A stretch of 50,758 bases of DNA, from positions 1-50,758 of the forward strand of contig JBMNCR010000109.1 of the NCBI GenBank assembly GCA_049366695.1. The letters are read 5' to 3'. The notes below the pieces were generated by a model that saw only the letters and a program-made list of their open reading frames with translations, ran no database searches and had not been told where the DNA came from. Positions 14,289-21,095 of this stretch are shown one piece after another. A program made the position numbers and the translations under genes. Origin of the DNA: JBMNCR01 sp049366695. Lineage in GTDB: Bacteria > Bacillota > Clostridia > Eubacteriales > Alkalibacteraceae. Numbering within the stretch: position 1 is the first letter of the stretch; the number at the start of each line of letters is the position of its first letter.

Positions 14289-14477
14289 ATGTTTAGAGAA
14301 ACTTTAAAACAAGCAATAGAGCGTAGGGGTGATAATATCTCTACGCTAAGTAAAAAACTAGGTATTAAAAGTCAGAACTTATATGCATATTTCAAATGTA
14401 AACAAAGCATAAGCCTTAATGTATTTGAATCAATTTGTAAAGAATATAACTTAAAACTAAAACGTCATGAAAAATAA
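14289..14477 (+). CDS. Small XRE/Cro-like regulator, 62 aa
   Basis: The HTH is clear: ISTLSKKLGIKSQNLYAYFK (about residues 17-36), flanked by an N-terminal helix (RETLKQAIERRG) and a C-terminal one (SLNVFESICKEYNLKL). This is the size of single-domain Cro-type proteins. It is placed first behind a strong promoter, so it probably controls this or the early operon. Its last codons contain an exact AAACTAAAAC (14454-14463) that serves the next small frame. Confidence 0.75.
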   Translation: MFRETLKQAIERRGDNISTLSKKLGIKSQNLYAYFKCKQSISLNVFESICKEYNLKLKRHEK

Positions 14478-14547
14478 AATTTGGTGGGATTACACCGTAA
14501 ATAGCGAATATTTTCCTGAACTAATTAAAACGTGGAATGTGTATTAA
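14467..14547 (+). CDS. Possible 26-aa protein coupled to the XRE gene
   Basis: The frame starts MKNKIWWDYTVNSEYF and is preceded by an exact AAACTAAAAC three bases upstream of the ATG. It overlaps the end of the regulator gene. The aromatic-rich sequence is unusual. Translation is supported only by the start signal. Confidence 0.4.
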   Translation: MKNKIWWDYTVNSEYFPELIKTWNVY

Positions 14548-14589
14548 TAATAAAATTGGTAAACCTGTGAAAATTGGGAGATAATAATT

Positions 14590-14685
14590 ATGGAAATTTT
14601 AGATAATAAATTAATATTTACAGCTCATCTTGATTCAGTAACAGGATGGATAGTGTCATTGAATTTTGAGTATTATTTAAATTGA
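14590..14685 (+). CDS. Possible 31-aa protein
   Basis: The frame begins MEILDNKLIFTAHLDSVTGW and then has an aromatic, strand-like end. It stands alone in the gap 14548-14747. There is no strong start signal upstream (only AATTATGG), so it may be chance. After it come 40 bases and the ACTTACAAAA leader of the island gene at 14748. Confidence 0.35.
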   Translation: MEILDNKLIFTAHLDSVTGWIVSLNFEYYLN

Positions 14686-14747
14686 AGTTATAAAGTAAAT
14701 AATATGGTCTGAATGCTTTTGCAATAACTTACAAAATTTAATACGAT

Positions 14748-15041
14748 ATGGGAAGTAATAATACCCGAGCGATGGCAGAGCTTGAAGAACTAAAGAAATA
14801 TGCCAAAAAGAGAAAATTACATTGGGAACAAAGCAAAAAAGACAGAAAGGAGCTAAACCTAAAAAATATAGCTAATTCTAGAGCTGTGCAATGCCACGAC
14901 TTTATATTTGAAATAAACGAGCGGTTGGAAAAACTTAAAAACGAGAGCAGCGTTTTGCCTATATTTAGTATTGTGGGTAGTACTTGCCTTAGTTTAAATT
15001 GCGACAAAACAATGAACGGTAAATGGTGTGGTTATGTATAA
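14748..15041 (+). CDS. Hypothetical protein, 97 aa (accessory island)
   Basis: A highly charged helical N-terminal half (MAELEELKKYAKKRKLHWEQ) leads into a Cys-containing end (GSTCLSLNCDKTMNGKWCGY). The codon choice and G+C are closer to the island at the contig joint than to the neighbouring genes. It is preceded by the leader ACTTACAAAA (14727-14736), the same word as at 262 and 49811. It overlaps the next gene by eight bases. No family is recognised. Confidence 0.55.
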   Translation: MGSNNTRAMAELEELKKYAKKRKLHWEQSKKDRKELNLKNIANSRAVQCHDFIFEINERLEKLKNESSVLPIFSIVGSTCLSLNCDKTMNGKWCGYV

Positions 15042-15180
15042 AAATGCAAGTACCAACGATACAATAAAAAAGATGGATTATTTGAATGCCAGCTTTGCGA
15101 TTAATTGTATTAACCACAACGTACAGCAATATGGTAAGTACGGCAAAATAGCACTGACATTCATACGAGAGAAAAAATAA
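15034..15180 (+). CDS. Hypothetical small protein, 48 aa
   Basis: ATG 15034 lies inside the end of the previous gene, giving a product of 48 residues (MYKNASTNDTIKKMDYLNAS, then a YGKYGKIALTFIREKK end). An internal ATG at 15073 would give 35 residues. The composition matches the island. The layout and end resemble small phage host-takeover proteins, but no family is recognised. Confidence 0.5.
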   Translation: MYKNASTNDTIKKMDYLNASFAINCINHNVQQYGKYGKIALTFIREKK

Positions 15181-15218
15181 TAATGCCTTGGGCGGGCTTT
15201 GTGAAACCCTTTAATATT

Positions 15219-15593
15219 ATGAGTACAACAATGATTGGAAACACGGCACTTAGTTTTGGTGAAGCGTTGGCGTTAGCTAAACAAGGTAAAATGGTACAGC
15301 GTGAAGGCTGGAACGGAAAAGGAATGTTCATATTTATGAGACCTGCTGATGAATTGCATGTTGATATGGTAATTGATAAAGTAAAATCTTTGCCTGACAG
15401 CGTGAAGGAATATTTTAAGCAGGATGTAATGAGCGATAGTGGAGAAAGAATTTACCCTGCTGATGAAAACGACAAAGTGAAATTTACGGCTTATTTGTGC
15501 TTAAAAGCTGCTGACGGAACTATCGTAAATGGTTGGTTGGCTTCGCAGACTGATATGTTAGCTAATGATTGGGTTGAGATTGCCGTAGTTTAA
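15219..15593 (+). CDS. tad2: Tad2-like (DUF2829) anti-Thoeris protein, 124 aa
   Basis: The N-terminus NTALSFGEALALAKQGK, followed by REGWNGKGMFIFM, and the C-terminal NGWLASQTDMLANDWVEI are the hallmarks of the DUF2829 family, now called Tad2-like. Characterised Tad2 proteins bind the cyclic-ADP-ribose-type signal of Thoeris defence and so block host suicide. The central acidic stretch (about 48-90) is an insertion common in longer members. ATG 15219 is chosen because the family start lies close to NTALSFGEAL; the frame is open back to an ATG at 15183. It sits in a higher-G+C accessory island, the usual place for anti-defence genes. Confidence 0.78.
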   Translation: MSTTMIGNTALSFGEALALAKQGKMVQREGWNGKGMFIFMRPADELHVDMVIDKVKSLPDSVKEYFKQDVMSDSGERIYPADENDKVKFTAYLCLKAADGTIVNGWLASQTDMLANDWVEIAVV

Positions 15594-15772
15594 TTGTGTG
15601 GTGGGGCATTATTATTTTCCCCGCATACTCACGAAAGCTGAAACGAGCTACACACGTAGTATTTGCTATATTGTGTGTTGTAGCATCGTTTTAATGTGCT
15701 ACAACTATTTTATAACAGTATATTTCGTATAACAAATTAAACTTAATTATAACAATATCAAAACTTTAAACT
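15594..15772 (+). other. Hairpin-rich spacer after the Tad2-like gene
   Basis: GGGG (15603-15606) can pair with CCCC (15619-15622) just after the stop, a plausible terminator. Further on, TTGTAGCA (15678-15685) pairs perfectly with TGCTACAA (15697-15704), and GCTACACAC upstream can pair with a bulged GTGTGTTGTAGC. No gene is seen. After about 15705 the DNA returns to low G+C, so this spacer marks the right edge of the island. Confidence 0.5.
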
Positions 15773-16042
15773 ATGGAAGCTTTAAAAATATTAACAACAA
15801 TATTAATATTTACATTAATTATTACTTATGTAGCATATAAATACATTAAATTCAAAGGTCAAAAAAACTCTGAAAAAAGAATTGATGAATTAAAAACACT
15901 TAATCCTGGTAATAAAATAAAAGTATCAGGAATATGAGAATGCACATTTCTATCTAAAGATGTAAAAGATTACACTATTAGAGTATCTCACAATAAACAT
16001 GTAAGTAAAGTAAGTATTATTCAATTCATTAAAAAATTATAG
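15773..16042 (+). pseudogene. Small membrane-anchored protein interrupted by an in-frame TGA
   Basis: The frame from ATG 15773 to TAG 16040 has 89 sense positions, with one TGA at codon 55 (15935-15937). Before it are an N-terminal membrane helix (ILTTILIFTLIITYVAYKYI) and a basic linker ending KIKVSGI. After it the frame continues naturally (ECTFLSKDVKDYTIRVSHNK). A Trp codon (TGG) would restore the frame, and Trp would fit the position. Either the gene is broken by a single transition, or the TGA is read through. A truncated 54-residue membrane peptide could still be made. Confidence 0.55.
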
Positions 16043-16044
16043 TC

Positions 16045-16218
16045 ATGTGGTGGTTATTATTAATTCCGTTATTTTTTTTAATTGGTATCATAATAATGTT
16101 AATTACAGAGTATAAAACAAACAACAAAATTAATATTCCAATTTACGATAAATTTCTATTTCATTGTGAAAAATTCGGACGAATAGGTATAAGTTTTGGT
16201 GAATATTATAATAATTAA
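16045..16218 (+). CDS. Small membrane protein, 57 aa
   Basis: It starts with one strong membrane helix (MWWLLLIPLFFLIGIIIMLI) followed by a basic cytoplasmic tail (KFLFHCEKFGRIG). It begins two bases after the previous frame and ends three bases before the next. It belongs to a run of five small proteins, most of them membrane-anchored, upstream of the SPFH protein. The function is unknown; a superinfection or membrane-associated role is only a guess. Confidence 0.55.
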   Translation: MWWLLLIPLFFLIGIIIMLITEYKTNNKINIPIYDKFLFHCEKFGRIGISFGEYYNN

Positions 16219-16221
16219 GCT

Positions 16222-16428
16222 ATGAAACAAAGAATAAGAAATATAATAACTGTTGTACTATGTTTAATGTTAATTTATTTAATAATATACCCTATAGTAC
16301 ATTGGTTTATGAATCCAGAATTAACATCAATACAAAACTTTATTCAATGTAAATGGCATTTTATTTCATTGATAGCTGATGTTATTATTTTATCCTTTTT
16401 ATTAAACGATGTTGATAAAATATATTGA
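16222..16428 (+). CDS. Two-helix membrane protein, 68 aa
   Basis: Hydrophobic stretches at about 8-28 (IITVVLCLMLIYLIIYPIV) and 47-62 (FISLIADVIILSFLL) give a small two-pass protein. The start ATG 16222 follows the previous stop by three bases. It is part of the membrane-protein cluster before the SPFH gene. No family is recognised. Confidence 0.55.
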   Translation: MKQRIRNIITVVLCLMLIYLIIYPIVHWFMNPELTSIQNFIQCKWHFISLIADVIILSFLLNDVDKIY

Positions 16429-16429
16429 T

Positions 16430-16621
16430 ATGAAAGCAATTGAAAAACTAAAACAAGTAATTAGCAAAAATAATTCAAATGCTACTGTTATTAAAGTATC
16501 TAACAATACTTATGGTTGTGCCAGTTTCCCAAGTGGATTAGAAATAAACATAAAAGATTATATTAATACTCATTTTAAAGTACAAAAGAAAGATCACTAC
16601 GGTGTAATATTTAGAGTATAA
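16430..16621 (+). CDS. Hypothetical protein, 63 aa
   Basis: MKAIEKLKQVISKNNSNATV starts just after the previous stop. Another in-frame ATG, 21 bases upstream (16409), overlaps the preceding gene and is less likely. The protein looks like a helix followed by short strands (NATVIKVSNNTYGCASF). It is soluble and unlike its membrane neighbours. A promoter-like site follows. Confidence 0.5.
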   Translation: MKAIEKLKQVISKNNSNATVIKVSNNTYGCASFPSGLEINIKDYINTHFKVQKKDHYGVIFRV

Positions 16622-16626
16622 TTTAT

Positions 16627-16634
16627 TATCTTTG
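16627..16634 (+). promoter_or_regulatory. Weak promoter -7 element
   Basis: TATCTTTG (16627-16634) matches TAnnTTTG, eight bases before the ATG at 16642. No -33 TTTG is visible. It would drive the three genes that end with the SPFH protein. Confidence 0.4.
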
Positions 16635-16641
16635 AAATAAA

Positions 16642-16758
16642 ATGTTTTATTCAAGTGATTATGAATATTTTATAATGCCTGATAATACTATATTATTATT
16701 CAGAATGTCATCTATCACTTGGTATGATTCACCTTATGAAGATATAATACTAAACTAA
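16642..16758 (+). CDS. Possible small protein, 38 aa
   Basis: MFYSSDYEYFIMPDNTILLF begins eight bases after a promoter element and ends inside an AAACTAAAAC start signal. It is aromatic-rich with a strand-like pattern. The position between promoter and next gene supports translation. No family is recognised. Confidence 0.45.
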   Translation: MFYSSDYEYFIMPDNTILLFRMSSITWYDSPYEDIILN

Positions 16759-16764
16759 AACAAA

Positions 16765-16845
16765 ATGAAACAAGACTTAAAACAATTAATTTGGCCTATA
16801 TTGGCTTTAACTATTGATTATTTAATTTATTTATTAATGATATAA
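16765..16845 (+). CDS. Possible 26-aa membrane peptide
   Basis: A single hydrophobic helix (LIWPILALTIDYLIYLLMI) after a short charged start. An exact AAACTAAAAC (16752-16761) lies three bases before the ATG, and another (16844-16853) follows the stop and serves the next gene. The repeated signal supports a real frame. Confidence 0.45.
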   Translation: MKQDLKQLIWPILALTIDYLIYLLMI

Positions 16846-16855
16846 ACTAAAACTC

Positions 16856-17875
16856 ATGAAAATTTATTTAAGAATAACATTATTGATTATATTATCAATA
16901 TTTATTATTGGATTCGTTTTACCTTTTATGTTTAGCGACAATAGTTATTTATTGCCAATTTGTGGCGTTTTTATTATAGTGTTAATCCCAATTTTTTATT
17001 ACAAACAAATTAAAATTTTAATTAAACAAATGAAAAAACTAAAATTGATGTTAATATTACTTGTAAGTGTTATATCATTTACAAGTTGTTCAAAAGTTCC
17101 GGCTGGTAACGTAGGTGTTAAATTCTATTTATTAGGAGGAGACAAGGGAGTAGATTCTGAAGAATTATCTCCAGGTCGATATTGGATAGGTGTAAATGAA
17201 GAATTATATATATTCCCAACATTTACGCAAAATTATGTTTGGACAGCCGACGAAGAAGAAGGTAGTGAAAATGATGAATCTTTTAATTTTCAAGATGTAC
17301 AAGGATTAGAATTAAATGCTGATATAGGTATTACATATAAAATTAATCCAACTAAAGTAAATACAATATTTGAAAAATATAAAAGAGGTATTAATGAAAT
17401 TACTGACACTTATTTAAGAAATATGGTTAGAGATGCTCTAGTTAAAAGAACTTCGACTTTAGATGTAGAATATATTTATGGTAAAGGTAGAGCAAAATTA
17501 ATTGAAGATGTAACTTTAGATGTAAAAGAATTATGCGATCCTATTGGTATAGAAATAGAAAAAATATATTGGATAGGTAGAATAAAATTACCTCAAACAG
17601 TAAAAGAAGCTATTGATGCAAAAATAAAAGCTACGCAAATAGCTCAACAACGAGAGAATGAGTTAAGAGAAGCTGAAGCAAAAGCAAAAAAGACTATTGC
17701 AGAAGCAGACGGAAGAGCTAAATCTATTTTATTAGAAGCTGAAGCACAAGCGCAAGCGAACAGACTATTAAATGCTTCATTAACGCCAACACTTGTAGAA
17801 TATGAAAAAATACAACGTTGGGATGGTAAACTTCCACAAGTTACAGGTAGTAATGCTTTGATTAATTTAAAATAA
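16856..17875 (+). CDS. SPFH / prohibitin-like lipoprotein, 339 aa (possible inner start at 17030)
   Basis: Residues 85-280 form a Band-7/SPFH domain (VGVKFYLLGGDKGVDSEELS, later LRNMVRDALVKRTSTLDVEY and IYWIGRIKLPQTVKEAIDAK). An Ala/Glu-rich coiled coil follows (about 285-320). An internal Met59 begins a textbook lipoprotein signal (MKKLKLMLILLVSVISFTSC), with the lipobox Cys at 78. The preceding 58 residues are two extra membrane helices, so the frame may be a fusion, or the real SPFH gene may start at 17030. SPFH proteins form rings that organise membrane proteins and proteases such as FtsH; a phage copy may guard the envelope during infection. Confidence 0.8.
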   Translation: MKIYLRITLLIILSIFIIGFVLPFMFSDNSYLLPICGVFIIVLIPIFYYKQIKILIKQMKKLKLMLILLVSVISFTSCSKVPAGNVGVKFYLLGGDKGVDSEELSPGRYWIGVNEELYIFPTFTQNYVWTADEEEGSENDESFNFQDVQGLELNADIGITYKINPTKVNTIFEKYKRGINEITDTYLRNMVRDALVKRTSTLDVEYIYGKGRAKLIEDVTLDVKELCDPIGIEIEKIYWIGRIKLPQTVKEAIDAKIKATQIAQQRENELREAEAKAKKTIAEADGRAKSILLEAEAQAQANRLLNASLTPTLVEYEKIQRWDGKLPQVTGSNALINLK

Positions 17876-17993
17876 ATAATGGAAATAAAAGGTTTTAAAA
17901 TAGAAGTAAGAGGTAATATAATTTGATATATTTACATAGGTAATTGATTTTTGTTTTCATAATTTTTCGGGTTTAAGTTTAAAGAGTAAGTTT

Positions 17994-18026
17994 AAAGAGT
18001 ATTGATTTATTTCAGTACTCTTTTTT
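17994..18026 (+). terminator. Intrinsic terminator after the SPFH gene
   Basis: AAAGAGTA (17994-18001) pairs with TACTCTTT (18016-18023), an eight-pair stem around a 14-base loop, followed by T's. The left arm is also part of a direct repeat of AGTTTAAAGAGTA (17976-17988 and 17989-18001). The rest of the gap 17876-18076 holds a 15-codon frame (ATG 17880) with no support, and a TATTTTTG promoter-like site (18044-18051). Confidence 0.65.
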
Positions 18027-18043
18027 ATTCGCGTAATTATTAG

Positions 18044-18051
18044 TATTTTTG
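18044..18051 (+). promoter_or_regulatory. Promoter -7 element upstream of the packaging genes
   Basis: TATTTTTG fits TAnnTTTG and lies 25 bases before the ATG at 18077, downstream of the terminator. No TTTG is seen at -33. It would drive the metalloprotease-like, terminase small and terminase large genes. Confidence 0.45.
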
Positions 18052-18076
18052 ATATGTAAATGTTTAAACTGAGACA

Positions 18077-18376
18077 ATGAAAATACCTAAAAGTTTTAAA
18101 TTATTCGGAACTACATATAATATAATAGTTGATAACAAAAGAATGAATGATATGAAAAACTACGGTTTATGCGAATATTCACATTCATTAATAACACTAT
18201 CAACTACAGACGGAAATTTAGATCTTAGTGAAGATAAAATTATAGATACTTATTATCATGAAAAAGTTCATGCTATACTTGATATGATGCATGAAAGAGA
18301 TTTGTCAGATAATGAAAAATTTGTTGATATATTTTCAAAATTATTAAGACAAGCAGACGAAACAGAAGAATTTTAA
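18077..18376 (+). CDS. HExxH zinc-metallopeptidase-like protein, 99 aa
   Basis: HEKVH at residues 61-65 is the zinc-binding HExxH helix, set in DTYYHEKVHAILDMMHERDL, with a following acidic segment (DNEKFVDIFSKLL) that could hold the third ligand. The N-terminus (FGTTYNIIVDNKRMND) resembles the small SprT/ImmA-like proteins common next to terminase genes in Bacteroidota phages. The substrate is unknown; in ImmA it is a repressor, so a regulatory cleavage is possible. It is the first gene of the packaging unit. Confidence 0.72.
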   Translation: MKIPKSFKLFGTTYNIIVDNKRMNDMKNYGLCEYSHSLITLSTTDGNLDLSEDKIIDTYYHEKVHAILDMMHERDLSDNEKFVDIFSKLLRQADETEEF

Positions 18377-18380
18377 TATT

Positions 18381-18515
18381 ATGCCAGTAAAGAAATGTAC
18401 AAATAAAGGAAAGACAGGTTATAAGTGGGGTAATATGGGTAAGTGTTATACTGGTACATCTGCTAAAGCAAAAGCAGCTAAACAAGGAATTGCAATTAAA
18501 ACTAAACAGAAATGA
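18381..18515 (+). CDS. Small basic protein preceding terminase, 44 aa
   Basis: MPVKKCTNKGKTGYKWGNMG, then KCYTGTSAKAKAAKQG, is a short basic peptide of a type I recognise from many phages as the small conserved frame beside the terminase. The Gly/Lys-rich loop and two cysteines are notable. It ends by overlapping closely with the terminase small subunit start. It may bind DNA during packaging; that is inference from position and charge. Confidence 0.6.
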   Translation: MPVKKCTNKGKTGYKWGNMGKCYTGTSAKAKAAKQGIAIKTKQK

Positions 18516-18516
18516 A

Positions 18517-18873
18517 ATGGCTTATAATAGAAAAGAAAAATACGAAGAAGCATTAAAAATTATAAATGAACAAAGTCTTTATTTTATATCTGATGTTATT
18601 GCTTATTTAGGTATAGCTCCTAGTACTTTTTATGAATGGTGGCCTGATAATTCGGATGAATCGAATAATATAAAAACACTTCTTGATACCAATAAAGTAA
18701 ACGCCAAAGTAGATATGCGTAAAAAATGGAAAGATTCTGATAATCCAACGCTACAGGTAGCTTTAATGAAACTAATATCTACAGATGAAGAAGCTCATAG
18801 ATTAAACGGAACTAAGCAAGAACATAAACTTTCAGGAGAAGTTAATATAAAACCTAAAGAATGGATCAAATAA
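18517..18873 (+). CDS. terS: Terminase small subunit, 118 aa
   Basis: The N-terminal HTH-like region (IINEQSLYFISDVIAYLGIA, then PSTFYEWWP) and a basic helical middle (DMRKKWKDSDNPTLQVALMK) fit small terminase subunits that recognise the packaging site. The C-terminal tail (KLSGEVNIKPKEWIK) overlaps the large subunit start. The ATG at 18517 is preferred; an upstream TTG (18490) would add nine residues of the neighbouring frame. It sits directly before terL, the standard order. Confidence 0.78.
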   Translation: MAYNRKEKYEEALKIINEQSLYFISDVIAYLGIAPSTFYEWWPDNSDESNNIKTLLDTNKVNAKVDMRKKWKDSDNPTLQVALMKLISTDEEAHRLNGTKQEHKLSGEVNIKPKEWIK

Positions 18874-20069
18874 AGATTCATGAAAAATATCAACCTCTTT
18901 GGAATAGTCAAGCTTCATATTACATATTAACCGGAGGACGTGGCTCAGGTAAATCTTTTGCTGTATCTGATTTTATAGAGAATCTAACATTTGAAAAAGG
19001 TCATACAATACTATTTACAAGATATACTCTTACATCTGCCCATATATCTATCATTCCTGAATTTGAAGAAAAGATAGAAATAGAGGGGCATATTGGATTG
19101 TTTGATATTAATAAAACAGAAATAGAGAATAAAACTACTGAATCAAAAATACTATTTAGAGGTATAAGAACTAGTTCAGGTAATCAAACAGCTAATCTAA
19201 AATCAATACAAAATGTTACTACATGGGTATTAGATGAAGCAGAGGAATTAACTGATGAAAATACATTTGATAAGATAGATGAATCAGTACGTAAAATAGG
19301 AATACAGAATAGAATAATAATAGTATTAAATCCAACTACTAAGGAACATTGGATATACAAAAGATTCTTTGAAGAAGCAGGTGTTAAACCAGGATGGAAT
19401 GGAGTTAAAGAAGATGTTTGTTATATACATACTACATATATAGATAATATAAAAAATCTTAGTAAGAAATTTATTGATAAAGTCAAAAAACTTAAGTTAA
19501 CTAATCCAACAAAATATTTACATAGAATATTAGGTGGTTGGTTAGATGCAGCTGAAGGAGTTATTTTTGATAATTGGTCATATGGTAAGTTTGATTATTC
19601 ATTGCCTCATGGATATGGTATGGATTTTGGATTTTTCCCTGATCCTGATGTTATTGTTAAAGTTGCAATAGATTCTAAAAGAAAGAAGATTTATTGTAAA
19701 AAAGTATTAAAACTAAACAATGCAGGTACTAATAAATTAATATCAGAAATAAACAATAATATAAAAGATAAAAAACTTATAATAGCTGATTGTGCAGAGC
19801 CAAGACTTATATCAGATATAAAAGCAAAAGGAATAAGAATACAAGCAGTTAAAAAAGGTTCTGGTTCAGTATTAGCAGGCATTAAAACAATGCAAGATTA
19901 TGAAATAATAGTAGATGAAGATAGTACTGAAATTGGAACAGAATTAAATAATTATGTTTGGTCTGATAAAAAAAGCGGTATTCCTGTAGATGCTTATAAT
20001 CACTGGATAGATGCAATTAGATACTATGTAAGTACTAATGTATCATCAACCAAAAAATACACATGGTAA
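18861..20069 (+). CDS. terL: Terminase large subunit (PBSX/Terminase_3 type), 402 aa
   Basis: The ATPase half has Walker A GGRGSGKS (25-32) and Walker B WVLDEAEE (122-129, with D125/E126). The nuclease half has the RNase-H-like acids: MDFGFFPDPD (254-263), IIADCAEPRLI (308-318) and HWIDAIRYY near the C-terminus. The length of about 400 fits the family. It drives ATP-dependent packaging and cuts the concatemer. The contig ends do not mark a cut site, which suits a headful or pac mechanism, but the exact type cannot be read from the sequence. Confidence 0.95.
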   Translation: MDQIKIHEKYQPLWNSQASYYILTGGRGSGKSFAVSDFIENLTFEKGHTILFTRYTLTSAHISIIPEFEEKIEIEGHIGLFDINKTEIENKTTESKILFRGIRTSSGNQTANLKSIQNVTTWVLDEAEELTDENTFDKIDESVRKIGIQNRIIIVLNPTTKEHWIYKRFFEEAGVKPGWNGVKEDVCYIHTTYIDNIKNLSKKFIDKVKKLKLTNPTKYLHRILGGWLDAAEGVIFDNWSYGKFDYSLPHGYGMDFGFFPDPDVIVKVAIDSKRKKIYCKKVLKLNNAGTNKLISEINNNIKDKKLIIADCAEPRLISDIKAKGIRIQAVKKGSGSVLAGIKTMQDYEIIVDEDSTEIGTELNNYVWSDKKSGIPVDAYNHWIDAIRYYVSTNVSSTKKYTW

Positions 20070-20160
20070 TTAAGTTAAATAGTCATTTTTATAAACAGTC
20101 GTAAATATTGTTATCAAAGCCTTGATAATACTACATGTTAAATAGAAGTTTGTATTTAAC

Positions 20161-20190
20161 AAAAAAGCCTACTAAATTAATAATAGGCTT
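20161..20190 (-). terminator. Terminator of the minus-strand YopX cluster
   Basis: AAGCCTA (20165-20171) and TAGGCTT (20184-20190) form a seven-pair stem. On the minus strand the stem is followed by TTTTTT (complement of 20161-20166). It sits seven bases beyond the stop of the last minus-strand gene, so both the orientation and position fit. A second small inverted repeat (TTATCAA / TTGATAA, about 20112-20130) may help terminate the terminase transcript. Confidence 0.7.
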
Positions 20191-20196
20191 AAAGTG

Positions 20197-20379
20197 TTAT
20201 TCTGTTATTTCTTCCCAATTATAAGATGTTTGATTAGTTGAATCTAACACACATTTTAAATCTTCTGTGAATAAATCAAAATAATCTAATCCATTATCAA
20301 ATGATTCTTGATTAGTTTCTAAAATACATGGTCTGTCTTTCCCACATCCAGTACATTTAAACTTTCTTGTTTTAATCAT
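20197..20379 (-). CDS. Small zinc-binding protein, 60 aa
   Basis: FKCTGCGKDRPC gives a Cys cluster near the N-terminus (about residues 9-18). An acidic C-terminal half follows (FDLFTEDLKCVLDS). It is the last gene of a minus-strand cluster that ends at a good terminator. This looks like a small phage zinc-ribbon accessory protein; the function is unknown. Confidence 0.55.
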   Translation of the reverse strand: MIKTRKFKCTGCGKDRPCILETNQESFDNGLDYFDLFTEDLKCVLDSTNQTSYNWEEITE

Positions 20380-20381
20380 AT

Positions 20382-20759
20382 TTATTTTAATAAGTCTTTG
20401 TTTTCGTGTATGTTTCCGATTACTTTAATTTCTTCATCCATACTATCAAAACTATATACACATCTGTGTAAGTTAAATCTTACCATGAACATAGCGCTAT
20501 AACTTTCGTAGTAAACTTTACCAGTGGCACCCATATATATAACAATATCCCCCTCGAAAATTTCTTTACCGTTTTTATCTGTTAATCCTGTGAATTGTTC
20601 TACTGTATCTTCATTAACTTCAATAATTGAACAATTATCAATAATAAAATATCCATTGTTAATACTGTCTACTTTTTTAACTAAATATCCATATACGAAA
20701 TTTCTAGGAAAATCACGTTTTCTTATACCTCTAAACTTTATTAATCTATTTTCTTTCAT
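20382..20759 (-). CDS. YopX-family protein, 125 aa
   Basis: The segments RLIKFRGIRKRDF, QFTGLTDKNGKEIFEGDIV, and the C-terminal EEIKVIGNIHEN are the fingerprint of the YopX family, which is widespread in phages of Bacteroidota and Firmicutes. Its function is not established. An AAACTAAAAC element (reverse of 20776-20785) lies 16 bases before the start. It overlaps no neighbour and shares the minus-strand unit. Confidence 0.88.
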   Translation of the reverse strand: MKENRLIKFRGIRKRDFPRNFVYGYLVKKVDSINNGYFIIDNCSIIEVNEDTVEQFTGLTDKNGKEIFEGDIVIYMGATGKVYYESYSAMFMVRFNLHRCVYSFDSMDEEIKVIGNIHENKDLLK

Positions 20760-20791
20760 ATATATTCGTTTTATCGTTTTAGTTTTTAGTG

Positions 20792-21073
20792 TTAATCAAG
20801 TGCTTTATTGATTGCTTCATGTGATAATGATAATTCTGCTCCTACATTATTATCTTCACAAAATTTAACTAAGTATTGCAAAGCTTCTAATAAATCAGGT
20901 GCAGCGGCAATTAGTTGCGCATTTGCTCATTGGGTTGTTTTGCCTCTTGAGTAATCCATTTTAGGACTAACATTTGCAATAACTGTCATTCCTTCTATAT
21001 CACCAGTACCTTTTATTTTCCAGTTTATATCATCAAATGTCCATTCACCTTTTGTTCCTTTAAATTCTTTCAT
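20792..21073 (-). pseudogene. Small 'AAPDLLEAL' protein interrupted by an in-frame TGA
   Basis: The frame from ATG (21071-21073) to TAA (20792-20794) has 93 sense positions and a single TGA at codon 49 (20927-20929). Before it comes MKEFKGTKGEWTFDDINW and the rest of an intact N-terminal half; after it, ANAQLIAAAPDLLEALQYLV. The latter is the hallmark end of a small protein common in phages, so both halves are clearly one gene. An AAACTAAAAC element lies nine bases before the start, and a good promoter precedes it. Either a recent nonsense mutation or read-through. Confidence 0.7.
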
Positions 21074-21095
21074 AATCTTATCGTTTTAGTTTCTA

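Noticed and set aside
17880..17950. Remnant of a GIY-YIG gene (a YIYIG word)
   Set aside because: Only one five-residue word is present, in a 15-codon frame that ends at TGA. No other motif of the family follows.
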